Of a stretch of DNA of 64,000 nt, positions 1-8,253 are shown piece by piece. Location of the stretch: the NCBI GenBank assembly GCA_002050165.1, contig MWSW01000014.1, positions 124,001 through 188,000 on the forward strand. Reading direction: 5' to 3'. Made by a program: the position numbers and the translations under genes. The notes under the pieces are model-generated. The model was not told where the DNA came from, did no database searches, and saw only the letters and a program-made list of their open reading frames with translations. Each line of letters begins with the position of its first letter. Positions within the stretch are counted from its first letter, which is position 1. Origin of the DNA: Candidatus Tepidiaquacellales bacterium OLB4/UTCHB1 (lineage in GTDB: Bacteria; Bacteroidota; Ignavibacteria; Tepidaquicellales; Tepidaquicellaceae).

Positions 1-595
1 TCAACAATCCAAAAGGAATCGAAAGGATAACAGGAATCCATGAGAACGATCCGGTTTGCACTATATAAGCACCAAGGGTCATCCCGACCCCGAAAGAGAG
101 GATCACCTGCAAATCGCCCAGAGCCTTATATTTCAATGAAACCGGTGTTGCCGTATAAAATATCGCCGACAGCAAACCAAATAAACTAAGATAAAGTATC
201 CATTCACCCGCGTGCGTAAAAAGAAAGACTCCTATAAGCGATGCAATTGTTAGCGATACAATAGCAATCATTTTCATTTGTTTCTCGGTAGCCCATCCGA
301 AAGACAACACCATTGACCCTCCTGCCGGAACGCCGTTCTCTTTATCCTCCTTATCCATTCCTGTACGGTAATCGTAAATGTCGTTAATTACATTTGAACC
401 GATGTGAACAAGAATGGCACCTGTTAATGTAATTGCAAACAAGCCCCAATTAAAGCTCAGATCAGGGTTTAAAGCAACAGCAAGCACTGAACCGAAAAGT
501 ATTGGTATAACTGATGCAGGAAATGAATAGGCTCTCACTGCCATCAGCCATAGTTTAATTCCCGTAGGTTTCAGTTGATTATTATTCTCTGTCAT
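1..595 (-). CDS. menA: 1,4-dihydroxy-2-naphthoate polyprenyltransferase (partial, C-terminus off the window)
   Basis: Integral membrane UbiA-family enzyme that attaches a polyprenyl chain to dihydroxynaphthoate in menaquinone synthesis. Translating the minus strand from the ATG at 595 gives an open frame to the window edge, about 198 residues. It begins MTENNNQLKPTGIKLWLMAV and carries the Asp-rich signature NDIYDYRTGMD (NDxxDxxxGxD), which binds the Mg-prenyl diphosphate, near residue 70, followed by hydrophobic helices. The second Asp-rich motif and the C-terminus lie outside the window. The ubiquinone homologue UbiA shares the first motif, but the N-terminal sequence (RAYSFPASVIPILFGS) is MenA-like. 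It suggests menaquinone-based respiration. Confidence 0.88.
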   Translation of the reverse strand, partial: MTENNNQLKPTGIKLWLMAVRAYSFPASVIPILFGSVLAVALNPDLSFNWGLFAITLTGAILVHIGSNVINDIYDYRTGMDKEDKENGVPAGGSMVLSFGWATEKQMKMIAIVSLTIASLIGVFLFTHAGEWILYLSLFGLLSAIFYTATPVSLKYKALGDLQVILSFGVGMTLGAYIVQTGSFSWIPVILSIPFGLL

Positions 596-673
596 TATAG
601 AATTATTTTATGATAAATTATTTTTGCGCTGAGATCGTAATTATGGATTTTAAACTGTAATCTAAAAGGATTA

Positions 674-1162
674 TTAATCTAAAATAACAATTCCTGTAGC
701 CTCCAGGATAAACGCAGTTTGAGGACCCGTGATTTCACTTGGATCAACCGGATTTTGTGATTCCGAATTGTAGTGCTCTGCGGTTTCCTTTGAAATTTCT
801 GTAATTTTAAAAATCCCTGCAACTTTTACATTCTTTCCGCTTGCATCCTTCGGTATAAAGAATTCATGTTTCGTCATTACTCTAACATTTTCCTTACCTT
901 CGCCAAATGTAAACCAGCATCCGGAATTCTGACAAACCTCATTGACTTTTCCCTCAACAATAATCTCCTGCCCGTCGTACTGTATGGCTGACGGAATCAG
1001 ATTATCGTACGATACCATTGTAAGATCATTTTTTAGTTCTGTCCCGTATAATATACCGCCCTCAACCTTTTCTCCAACCGGTTCATCATCGTTGCTAAAT
1101 GAAATATTGGAGGATAGTAGTAACACAATAATAAGTAAAAAAAATGTTTTGAGTTTTTTCAT
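674..1162 (-). CDS. DUF4920 domain secreted protein
   Basis: A 162-residue protein with an N-terminal signal peptide (hydrophobic stretch at residues 6-22), so exported to the periplasm or outer membrane. The body matches DUF4920, a small beta-rich domain of Bacteroidota: the core reads GKVNEVCQNSGCWFTF followed by a basic stretch and FFIPKDASGKNV. The two cysteines four residues apart are typical of the family. Its biochemical role is not known; the cysteine pair would suit a metal or a disulfide, which is inference. It is 15 bp from the end of the upstream methyltransferase gene, so the two may be co-transcribed. Confidence 0.8.
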   Translation of the reverse strand: MKKLKTFFLLIIVLLLSSNISFSNDDEPVGEKVEGGILYGTELKNDLTMVSYDNLIPSAIQYDGQEIIVEGKVNEVCQNSGCWFTFGEGKENVRVMTKHEFFIPKDASGKNVKVAGIFKITEISKETAEHYNSESQNPVDPSEITGPQTAFILEATGIVILD

Positions 1163-1177
1163 TTAATTTTTTAAAAT

Positions 1178-1993
1178 TTAATTTTTTGCAATATAATTCA
1201 AAAACGAATCCATGGCAAAAATATTAAATAATTCCTTCGATTTAGTGTATAAAAAATTTCTCCCGGGTACGTTATAGGAAATATTCAGCCGTTTTACCGT
1301 TTTAAAGCCGGAACGTAATAACATTTCTCGCAAATTCCGCCCGGTAAAAAATGACCTGTGGTATAACGGGTGGTTTCCGCCTTGCCATTTCCTGCCTGAT
1401 AACCTGAACTTTGCGCTGTTTAAATTCGGAACTTCAATAAATAAAACCCCATCGGGTTTTAGCATCGTACGGATTTTTTTTAAATCATCCAATGGATTAA
1501 CGAGGTGTTCCAGTACATGCCAGAGAGTTATTACGTCAAACTGCATATCGCTTGGGTTGAGATCGGAAATAAGTTTTCTGTCCGCATTGATTCCGAACTG
1601 CTCCCTCGCATTCTTAATCGCAACATTAGAGACATCAATTCCGGTAACATCGAATCCGTAATTTGATGCAGTTTTCAGAAACAAACCTGTGCCACATCCT
1701 ATATCAAGGATTGAACCCTTAATCTTTAATTTTCTGATATAATATAACCGTTGTTCATTAATTGCATAAATCTCCGCAAGAAATTTCTCTTTTGAAAATT
1801 TTGTATAGTCTTTACTGTAAATTGTTTGTTCAAAATAATCCTCATATATCTCCGATTCATCCGGCAGGTTATCAAGAAAAACAAATCCGCACATATTGCA
1901 TTTGACTAATCGCAGTTCACCTTCGGATAAGTAAGGTGATTTTTTATCAGCGTTGCAGAGCGGACAATTCCTTGTTTGAGAGATAAACTTCAT
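1178..1993 (-). CDS. Class I SAM-dependent methyltransferase with N-terminal zinc-ribbon-like segment
   Basis: A soluble methyltransferase of the UbiG/Methyltransf_11/23 type. Two CxxC pairs at the N-terminus (CPLCNADK and CNMCGFVF) look like a small zinc ribbon, as in methyltransferases acting on sugars or cell-surface glycans. The SAM-binding motif I is ILDIGCGTGLFLK, and the later motif is FDVITLWHVLEHL. The ATG at 1993 is preferred over an upstream TTG at 2056 because the zinc-ribbon motif begins a few residues after it and the extra segment is unconserved in character. The substrate cannot be told from the sequence. Confidence 0.75.
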   Translation of the reverse strand: MKFISQTRNCPLCNADKKSPYLSEGELRLVKCNMCGFVFLDNLPDESEIYEDYFEQTIYSKDYTKFSKEKFLAEIYAINEQRLYYIRKLKIKGSILDIGCGTGLFLKTASNYGFDVTGIDVSNVAIKNAREQFGINADRKLISDLNPSDMQFDVITLWHVLEHLVNPLDDLKKIRTMLKPDGVLFIEVPNLNSAKFRLSGRKWQGGNHPLYHRSFFTGRNLREMLLRSGFKTVKRLNISYNVPGRNFLYTKSKELFNIFAMDSFLNYIAKN

Positions 1994-2108
1994 TGTGCAA
2001 GTTAAGGAATCTATACCGAGCGTTAAATGTAAATTAGTCGATAGTAACCCGTTCAATAAACTCTCTCGTTCAAAAATGATTAATACAGAAAATTTTTTTC
2101 ATTTAAGT

Positions 2109-2116
2109 TATATTTA
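2109..2116 (+). promoter_or_regulatory. Possible -10 element (TATATTTA)
   Basis: The sequence TATATTTA lies 18 bp before the TTG start of the TMEM175-type gene. It resembles the Bacteroidota -10 element TAnnTTTG except for the last base. Similar TATATTTC or TATATTTTC strings precede the peroxiredoxin (48861) and queG (53176) starts. In DNA this AT-rich such matches are common, so the call is tentative. Confidence 0.25.
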
Positions 2117-2133
2117 TACCAAACCCGAAAACT

Positions 2134-2772
2134 TTGGATAAGAGAGTAACAACCATCCCAAAATCGAGGTTGGAGGCTATCAGTGACGGTATATTTGCAA
2201 TTGCAATGACGATTATTGTGCTTGAGTTGAAAGTTCCGGATGAACCTGAGTTCGGATTGGGTTCGGAGAAAATCTTCCAGTTCCTGTACTCCATTCTCCC
2301 AAAAGTCGAAACCTACAGTTTGAGTTTCATAATTGCAGGTGTGTTTTGGATGAGGCATCAACTGCAATTCATGCACATAAAGGGAGTTGACCGGGCGATA
2401 ATCACCATCAACCTCATATTTCTTCTTTTTGTAACCTTCATACCATTTAGCACCGGATTTGTGATGGATTTCCCGAACACAGAAATCCCATTTCTGATTT
2501 ATGGTTTTAACCTCTGGACAATTTCGATGATGTTGGTTATTAATTGGTTATACGTTACCAGAAACAAAATGCTGATGCTCGATACCCTTACAGACAAAGA
2601 GATTCGTGAGTTTACGATATTGACGTACGTTGCGCCTGTAATCTTTACAATCGCTATTGTGTTCTCATTAATTAATGTGAGGATAGCGACATTTATGCTT
2701 TATCTTGAACCAACTTTTTACATTTTCTTCAGAACGGTGAAAAAAGTAAATAAAGTTATCAAGGATGTTTGA
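2134..2772 (+). CDS. TMEM175-family (DUF1211) potassium channel-like membrane protein
   Basis: A 212-residue membrane protein with about six hydrophobic segments. The first carries ISDGIFAIAMTIIVLEL, matching the FSDGxFAIAxTLLVLE pore-helix signature of the bacterial TMEM175 family, which forms potassium-permeable channels. A second diagnostic stretch, FWMRHQLQFMHIKGVDRAI, follows helix 3. The start is TTG at 2134; no ATG lies before the signature. The gene overlaps the following histidine kinase by 8 bp (ATG at 2765, stop TGA at 2770-2772), so the channel, kinase and response regulator are probably translated from one message. Whether the channel and kinase work together is inference. Confidence 0.82.
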   Translation: MDKRVTTIPKSRLEAISDGIFAIAMTIIVLELKVPDEPEFGLGSEKIFQFLYSILPKVETYSLSFIIAGVFWMRHQLQFMHIKGVDRAIITINLIFLLFVTFIPFSTGFVMDFPNTEIPFLIYGFNLWTISMMLVINWLYVTRNKMLMLDTLTDKEIREFTILTYVAPVIFTIAIVFSLINVRIATFMLYLEPTFYIFFRTVKKVNKVIKDV

Positions 2773-4087
2773 TGAATTAGAGGATGGCTTCACAAAGGAG
2801 AATATCCGCAATGCCCTGAAGATAAGCATCGTTTACATTACCGTAGGTATGTTGTGGATTTTTTTCTCGGATAAAATTATTCACAGCATCTGGGCTGAAG
2901 ATACACATGCATTTTATACAATTGAAATTTTCAAAGGATGGTTCTTTGTTATTACAACCGGAATATTGTTGTTCTTTCTCATTCTAAAGTTATACAAACG
3001 TATTTTTCAATTAAAGAAGAAGCACTTGGGCGAGCGAAACCTTTGGCTTTCGGGTTTTGAAAAGATTAATGACAGCGTCTTTATTCTGGATGAAAACCTA
3101 AATATTTTAATGACCAATAAACCTGCTTTAAAACAGTATGGCTATAGTCAGGAGGAAATAAAAAAACTAAGGTTGAGAGATATCAGGTCAGTTTCAGAAT
3201 CTATGAACCTCGAAGAATTTTTTAAAAAAATTAAAGTCCACAAAAGCCTAAACTATAAAACAACACACAGGAAGAAAAGCGGTGAAGAATTTCCTGTTTC
3301 GGTAATAACCAACAAAGTTGTTCAGTTCGGAAAGATTTATTATATACACGTAAGTTGGGATATTAGCAATCAAATCGAACAGGAAATTCTTATAAGACGC
3401 AACCAGGAACTATTAAAGAAAACCAACGAGACACTTCACAACTTATTGAAAAATTTTCAACAAAAAGTTGAGGACGAAAAGAAGATTATGTCCAGAGAAA
3501 TTCACGACCAACTGGGACAGGAATTAACTGCAATAAAAATGGATGTTTCAATATTGAAAAAAGATGTAATGGAAGTAAAGGATGAGCAGTTACGTTCTGG
3601 AATGTTAAAGGAAATCAATTCAATCAATATGCTTATTGATCGCGCAGTTAATTCAGTCCGTCAGCTTGCAACCAAACTCCGACCGGGAGTATTAGATAAA
3701 CTCGGACTTCCGGATGCAATCAGATGGCTTGCCAACGATTATGAATCAAGAAGTAACCTAAAGTTTGATATCAACATTGTTCCTGAAGATATTTACCTCG
3801 ACGACGAAAAAACCACAAATATTTTCCGGATTTTTCAGGAAGCACTTACAAACATCGCCCGACACTCAAAGGCAGAGAATGTTAACCTGAATTTGATTAA
3901 AAACGGTTTTGTTTTAATCATAGAGATTCGTGATGACGGTATCGGTATTCCAAAAGAGAAATTGCAGAACAGGAGGTCAATTGGTTTGTATGCAATTGAG
4001 GAAAGGGTTAACAGTATGGGAGGATTATTTGAGCTTATCTCGGCGCCGGGCAAAGGTACAACCATTAAAATTTCTATACCAGCTTAA
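2765..4087 (+). CDS. Membrane sensor histidine kinase, NarL type (HisKA_3), with PAS domain
   Basis: A 440-residue kinase. Two transmembrane helices (about residues 20-39 and 58-78) flank a short loop, so there is little periplasmic sensing domain. A PAS domain (about 97-205) and a coiled coil (about 205-240) follow. The phosphoacceptor is His247 in REIHDQLGQELT, the HisKA_3 form found in NarX/DesK-type kinases. The HATPase domain (about 335-440) shows IFQEALTNIARHS (N box) and IRDDGIGIP (G1). The next gene, 6 bp downstream, encodes the expected LuxR-type response regulator. The signal may be membrane state or something bound by the PAS domain; the overlap with the channel gene is suggestive only. 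Confidence 0.9.
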   Translation: MFDELEDGFTKENIRNALKISIVYITVGMLWIFFSDKIIHSIWAEDTHAFYTIEIFKGWFFVITTGILLFFLILKLYKRIFQLKKKHLGERNLWLSGFEKINDSVFILDENLNILMTNKPALKQYGYSQEEIKKLRLRDIRSVSESMNLEEFFKKIKVHKSLNYKTTHRKKSGEEFPVSVITNKVVQFGKIYYIHVSWDISNQIEQEILIRRNQELLKKTNETLHNLLKNFQQKVEDEKKIMSREIHDQLGQELTAIKMDVSILKKDVMEVKDEQLRSGMLKEINSINMLIDRAVNSVRQLATKLRPGVLDKLGLPDAIRWLANDYESRSNLKFDINIVPEDIYLDDEKTTNIFRIFQEALTNIARHSKAENVNLNLIKNGFVLIIEIRDDGIGIPKEKLQNRRSIGLYAIEERVNSMGGLFELISAPGKGTTIKISIPA

Positions 4088-4093
4088 TTTATA

Positions 4094-4729
4094 ATGATAA
4101 GAGTTATTGTAGCTGATGATCACAACTTAATGCGTGAAGGCATTAAAAAAATTATTGACCAGGAACCTGGAATAGAGGTCATTGGTGAAGCATCAGATTC
4201 TTTCGAACTATTTGAAATCCTCGACCGTACCGACTGTGGTATCTTGCTGCTGGATATTTCTATGCCGGGCAAAAGCGGAATTGAAATTTTGAAATATCTC
4301 AAAGGAATGAAAAAAAATTTTAAAACAATTGTACTAACCATGCACCCTGAGGATCGCTTCGCCATACGGTCAATAAAATCAGGCGCATTGGGATACCTCA
4401 CGAAAGAAACCGCACCTGAGGAACTTGTCATTGCCATTCGAAAAGTTTACAACGGCGGAAAATATATTACAGAAAAAGTTGCGGAACTTTTAATGCAGGA
4501 TATCACTCATGACCCAAACGATTTACCATTACATCAGTTATTGTCTGACAGGGAATTTGAAGTATTAGTGAAAATTGCCTCAGGGAAAAAAATTAATGAA
4601 ATATCCACAGAGTTGGGCATCAGTCCTGCAACCGTTAATACTTACAGATCAAGGCTCCTCGAAAAGCTTGGACTAAAGTCCAATGTAGAGCTCACCAGAT
4701 TTGCGCTCGAAAAAAAAATCATCGAATAA
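4094..4729 (+). CDS. NarL/FixJ-family response regulator (receiver + LuxR HTH)
   Basis: A 211-residue two-domain regulator. The receiver shows the acidic pair (VADDHNLMREGI), the phosphorylation site Asp54 in LLLDISMPGKSG, the Thr of VLTMHP and the Lys of YLTKETAPEEL. The C-terminal HTH reads LSDREFEVLVKIASGKKI...ISTELGISPATVNTYRSRL, a complete LuxR/GerE domain. It lies directly behind the NarL-type kinase and is almost certainly its partner. Target promoters cannot be told from this window. Confidence 0.93.
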   Translation: MIRVIVADDHNLMREGIKKIIDQEPGIEVIGEASDSFELFEILDRTDCGILLLDISMPGKSGIEILKYLKGMKKNFKTIVLTMHPEDRFAIRSIKSGALGYLTKETAPEELVIAIRKVYNGGKYITEKVAELLMQDITHDPNDLPLHQLLSDREFEVLVKIASGKKINEISTELGISPATVNTYRSRLLEKLGLKSNVELTRFALEKKIIE

Positions 4730-4893
4730 TTTCTCAATTGTTATCGGAAGTTTTGTAGTCATTTTTATGACACTAAAATCATAATTCTGTCTATACAGAA
4801 CACCAATTTTATTAAGTAAGTTTGTATTAGATTAAACGATGAACATATACAGATAATTGGTTTTTGGTTAAGGTATTTTTTGCTTTCATTGGT

Positions 4894-4962
4894 TTCCCCA
4901 TACTCCCGGTATTTGGATATTCCCCCCGTAATCTACACCGGGAGCAAAATGGGGGAATTTTT
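4894..4962 (+). promoter_or_regulatory. Attenuator or pseudoknot-like set of inverted repeats upstream of the receiver gene
   Basis: Three complementary arm pairs interlock. CCCCAT (4896-4901) pairs with ATGGGG (4949-4954). CTCCCGGT (4903-4910) pairs with ACCGGGAG (4937-4944). ATTCCCCC (4919-4926) pairs with GGGGGAAT (4951-4958). The first two pairs nest into one long hairpin. The third uses the same G run as the first, so they exclude each other, and together with the second it makes an H-type pseudoknot. A five-T run (4958-4962) follows, and the ATG of the next gene is 20 nt downstream. It could be a terminator of the kinase-regulator operon or an RNA switch for the next gene; the pairing is directly visible, the function is not. 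Confidence 0.45.
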
Positions 4963-4981
4963 AAAATTGTAAACTCCTGAA

Positions 4982-5362
4982 ATGAAGCTATTCATCGTTG
5001 AAGATTCCGAGTTAGTAAGAGAACGGCTGATACGGTTAATTAACCGGAATGATAACGTTAAAATCGTTGGTTACAGTGATAATATTGTTGAATCAATTGA
5101 GATGATGAAAAAGCTCAAACCGGATTTTATTATTCTTGATATTATTTTGGACGGTAAAAATAGTCTCGATTTTCTTGATAAAATTTATGAGGCTTTGCCT
5201 CAGGCGGAAATTGTGGTTTACACGAACTACCCGTATTCGTTGATAAAAAAGTACAGTTCAAATAAAGGAATTAAGCATTTCTTCGATAAATCTAAAGATC
5301 TTGAGAGTTTGCTTGAGCTGATTAAAAATACTGCAATGAAATATTCTGAAAAAACCCTCTGA
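4982..5362 (+). CDS. Receiver-only response regulator (CheY-like)
   Basis: A 126-residue stand-alone receiver domain. It has the acidic pocket (IVEDSELVRERL), the phosphoacceptor Asp53 in FIILDIILDGKNS, the Thr of VVYTNYP and the conserved Lys of FFDKSKDLE. There is no output domain, so it must act by protein contact or phosphotransfer. It is preceded by a structured 250-bp leader and followed 23 bp later by a PAS histidine kinase, its probable partner. Confidence 0.88.
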   Translation: MKLFIVEDSELVRERLIRLINRNDNVKIVGYSDNIVESIEMMKKLKPDFIILDIILDGKNSLDFLDKIYEALPQAEIVVYTNYPYSLIKKYSSNKGIKHFFDKSKDLESLLELIKNTAMKYSEKTL

Positions 5363-5385
5363 TAACTATCAACAATCTGAAATCC

Positions 5386-6519
5386 ATGCATACCACAAAA
5401 TATTCCGAAACTGAAAAAGGGGATATGTATGAATTTGCAATACGTGGCGCAAAATTAGGGTTGTGGGATTGGGACTTGAGCACCGGAACTATAAGGCATA
5501 ATAAGCGATGGGCTGAAATTCTGGGTTTTGAAAATGAAACGAAAGAGCACGATCTGGAGAGTTGGGAATCTCTTGTTCACCCGGATGATAAAGAGGAAGT
5601 CCTCAATAAACTCAACTTTCACCTTAATGGTGGCTCTGAACTCTATAGCGCTGAGTATCGCATAAAAACAAAAAACGGAAATTGGATCTGGATTCTTGAT
5701 ACGGGTATGGTAGTGGAGGAAGATGCTCAAGGGAAACCATTGAGGATGTCAGGTATCCATTGCGATATTACTTTACAAAAGGAAGCCGAAAAGAATTTTC
5801 AGGAAGCCAGAAAACTATCTGAAGAAATTGACCGCGTCAAAACGATTACATTAAGAAATATTTCACACGAATTCAAAACACCGTTGATTGGTATTCTCGG
5901 ATTTTCTGATATATTACTAGAAGAAGTCAAGAACCCTGAACAACTTGAAATGATAAAAATGATTAATGCTTCCGCGTTGGAGCTGAACCTGAAATTAGAT
6001 CAGGTGATTAATTTGCTTAAAATAGAAAACAGGGAATATAAACCGAAACCTCAGAAGATTAACCTGCTAAACATTGTCGAGAAAAAGGTAAAATACTTTA
6101 GGCCGAAAAGCCTTGAAAAAAATCTTTTCATTGACTTAATTGTTATCAATCACAATCAAATTATAAACTCGGATGAGCAACTTATTAGAATTCTCTTAAA
6201 AAGTATAATAGATAATTCAATAAAGTTCACTGATTCGGGTGGGATAAAAATTACGCTTGATAGAGTTGAAGAAAACGGAAAATCGTTCTCTGTAATAGAA
6301 ATAAAAGATACCGGGATCGGTATCCCGCAAAAAAATCTGGATCATATTTTCGGGGAGTTCAGACAAGCGGATGAAAGGCTTAATAAACGATACAACGGTA
6401 CAGGATTAGGTCTCTCTATTGCCCACAAAATAATTTGCCTCCTTGATGGGAAAATTGAGATATATTCTGATGTTGGTTTAGGGACAAAATTCATCGTTAA
6501 ATTGCCCTCTATAATTTAG
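5386..6519 (+). CDS. Cytosolic PAS-domain histidine kinase
   Basis: A 377-residue soluble kinase with no transmembrane helix. A PAS domain with its PAC motif spans about residues 10-130 (LGLWDWDLSTGTIRHN... NWIWILDTG). HisKA follows with His161 in NISHEFKTPLIGILGFSDIL, then an HATPase domain (about 260-375) with SIIDNSIKFTDSG, IKDTGIGIP and GTGLGLSIAHKI. The start chosen is the first ATG; a second Met at residue 14 would also keep the whole PAS domain. Paired with the receiver-only gene just upstream; no DNA-binding output is visible. Confidence 0.9.
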   Translation: MHTTKYSETEKGDMYEFAIRGAKLGLWDWDLSTGTIRHNKRWAEILGFENETKEHDLESWESLVHPDDKEEVLNKLNFHLNGGSELYSAEYRIKTKNGNWIWILDTGMVVEEDAQGKPLRMSGIHCDITLQKEAEKNFQEARKLSEEIDRVKTITLRNISHEFKTPLIGILGFSDILLEEVKNPEQLEMIKMINASALELNLKLDQVINLLKIENREYKPKPQKINLLNIVEKKVKYFRPKSLEKNLFIDLIVINHNQIINSDEQLIRILLKSIIDNSIKFTDSGGIKITLDRVEENGKSFSVIEIKDTGIGIPQKNLDHIFGEFRQADERLNKRYNGTGLGLSIAHKIICLLDGKIEIYSDVGLGTKFIVKLPSII

Positions 6520-6602
6520 AAGCTTCGGACTCCCCGTTTTTTTGAATTGGAATAAAGAGACAATATTTCTATTATTGACGTTCGTTTAACAATAACACAA
6601 AA

Positions 6603-6863
6603 ATGCCATTAAGACACAAATCCGCTCAAAAGCGGGCAAGACAAACCGTTACAAGAACAGAGCGAAATAAAAAATATAAAGCGCTCATTAAAGGCGCTAT
6701 AAAGAGGACGCTTAGCGATACAGACAAAAAATCCGTTGAAGAACAGGTAAAAAAGACAACTCAAATTCTCGACAGGGCATCAGTAAAGGGTATCATCCAC
6801 AAGAATAAAGTGTCGAGAATAAAATCAAAAATCAGTTTGCATCTAAATAAAATTTCAAAGTAA
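6603..6863 (+). CDS. rpsT: 30S ribosomal protein S20
   Basis: An 86-residue, very basic, helical protein of normal S20 length. It begins MPLRHKSAQKRARQTVTRTE and contains the conserved RASVKGIIHKNKVSRIKSKI segment near the C-terminus. It binds 16S rRNA early in assembly of the small subunit. Expressed as a single gene; a perfect 17-bp palindromic terminator follows 17 bp after the stop. Confidence 0.97.
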   Translation: MPLRHKSAQKRARQTVTRTERNKKYKALIKGAIKRTLSDTDKKSVEEQVKKTTQILDRASVKGIIHKNKVSRIKSKISLHLNKISK

Positions 6864-6880
6864 TTTTTTCCCCTTTTAAT

Positions 6881-6918
6881 AAATAAAAAAAGAGGCTACA
6901 GAGCCTCTTTTTTTATTT
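6881..6918. terminator. Bidirectional intrinsic terminator between rpsT and ridA
   Basis: The left arm (6881-6897) and right arm (6902-6918) form a perfect 17-bp palindrome around a 4-nt loop. The core is AGAGGCT/AGCCTCT flanked by seven A on the left and seven T on the right, so it gives a hairpin plus U tract on either strand. It lies between two convergent genes, as expected for a shared terminator. Confidence 0.93.
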
Positions 6919-6939
6919 GAATTTTGCCGCAATATTTTT

Positions 6940-7320
6940 TTAATTGTTTTGTATTGCAACAACATCAATTTCAACCTTTACATCTTTCGGCAACCTCGAC
7001 ACTTCTATTGTAGATCTCGCCGGAAGCGAAGTCCCGAAAAATTCAGCATAAACCTTATTCATCGCCGCAAACTCATCCATACTTTTTAAATATATTGTAA
7101 CTTTTAAGACTTCGCCTAAACCTGAATTGTTTTCATTAAGAAGCGATTGGATGTTAGTAAGTACAGTCCGGGTTTGGCTCTCTATATCCGATGAGGTTAC
7201 ATTTCCCGAATTGTCAATTGAAATTTGACCGGAAGTATAAATCAACCCGTTATAGGAGACAGCCTGTGAATACGGACCTATCGGCGGTGGAACGTTTTTA
7301 GAAAATAATTTTTTTTTCAT
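6940..7320 (-). CDS. ridA: RidA family reactive intermediate deaminase
   Basis: A 126-residue protein of the YjgF/YER057c/UK114 family. RidA hydrolyses reactive enamine/imine intermediates released by PLP enzymes such as threonine dehydratase. The signatures GPYSQAVSYNGLIYTSGQI, a central VLKVTIYL stretch, and LPARSTIEVSRLPKDVKVEIDVVA near the end are all present, including the Arg (PARS) that binds the substrate carboxylate. Full family length. It ends 22 bp from the bidirectional terminator, convergent with rpsT. Confidence 0.95.
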   Translation of the reverse strand: MKKKLFSKNVPPPIGPYSQAVSYNGLIYTSGQISIDNSGNVTSSDIESQTRTVLTNIQSLLNENNSGLGEVLKVTIYLKSMDEFAAMNKVYAEFFGTSLPARSTIEVSRLPKDVKVEIDVVAIQNN

Positions 7321-7353
7321 GTTGTAAATTTAAATACTGTTGGTTTTATCAAT

Positions 7354-8253
7354 TCACTGTGAATTACATTTCTCCAAAATCCGTTCGAGATCTTCATTGG
7401 AATAATATTCAATTACTATCTGACCGGTCTTACCGTTGATTGAATTAATCTTTACTTTCGTTCCGAAAAATCTCATTAACTTTTCACTTAACTCTTGAAG
7501 ATACGGATATCCCGCGCTTGAAACCTTTACCGTTGTCTTCTTCCGTTTAGTCCGAGCCTCTCCTTTGGTCAGGTCTTCAAGCTGACGCACTGAAAGTTTC
7601 TCACGGATTATCCTTGCAAGTAAATCTACCTGATGATGTCTGTCGTCAATTCTGAGTAACATTCGGGCATGCCCTTCATTTATTTCATTTTTCTTCAATG
7701 CTACTTTCACTTCCGGTTGTAGCTTTTGTAACCTCAAATAATTCCCAATTGTACTGCGCTGTTTCGATACCCTTTCAGCTATTTGTTCCTGCGTAAGCCT
7801 TAATTCATCCATCATTCTTTGAAAGGTGTTGGATAATTCTATCGGGTTTAAATCCTCCCGCTGGATATTTTCAATGAGTGCGAGCTCAATCAGTGTGTTT
7901 TCATCCTGCTCCTTAAGGTCGTAAATATAAGCGGGAATACTTTTGATACCGGCGATTTTTGATGCACGTAATCTTCTCTCACCCGAAATCAGTTCAAATT
8001 TATCCCCCTTTTTCCTGACAGTAACCGGTTGAAGCAATCCGTTCCGCTTGATGGAATCTGCAAGCTCGTTCAATTTGTCCAGGTCGAATTCTTCCCTCGG
8101 CTGGTGAGGATTTACTGCAATATCATCCACGAATACCTCGAAACTTTGGTTAACCTGTCTGTTCAGTTCTTCGGTATTGATTGACGACAAATCAACCTTA
8201 TTTTCTATAAACAGCGCCGAGAGCCCTTTTCCAAGAGTTTGTTTCCTGTTCAA
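7354..8253 (-). CDS. parB: ParB chromosome-partitioning protein
   Basis: A 299-residue DNA-binding CTP switch that loads on parS sites and spreads. After a basic N-terminus (KQTLGKGLSALF, the ParA-stimulating peptide) comes the ParB/sulfiredoxin domain with VNPHQPREEFD and the CTPase motif LISGERRLRASK, then the HTH (LTQEQIAERVSKQRSTIGNYLRL) and a C-terminal dimerisation region. It starts at TTG (8253), which overlaps the parA stop (TGA 8250-8252), so it is translationally coupled to parA. No parS site was noticed nearby. Confidence 0.96.
   Translation of the reverse strand: MNRKQTLGKGLSALFIENKVDLSSINTEELNRQVNQSFEVFVDDIAVNPHQPREEFDLDKLNELADSIKRNGLLQPVTVRKKGDKFELISGERRLRASKIAGIKSIPAYIYDLKEQDENTLIELALIENIQREDLNPIELSNTFQRMMDELRLTQEQIAERVSKQRSTIGNYLRLQKLQPEVKVALKKNEINEGHARMLLRIDDRHHQVDLLARIIREKLSVRQLEDLTKGEARTKRKKTTVKVSSAGYPYLQELSEKLMRFFGTKVKINSINGKTGQIVIEYYSNEDLERILEKCNSQ

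Noticed and set aside
2080-2376. Minus-strand frame of 98 residues
   Set aside because: It is antisense to the TMEM175-type gene, rich in rare combinations and lacks any motif; a shadow frame.
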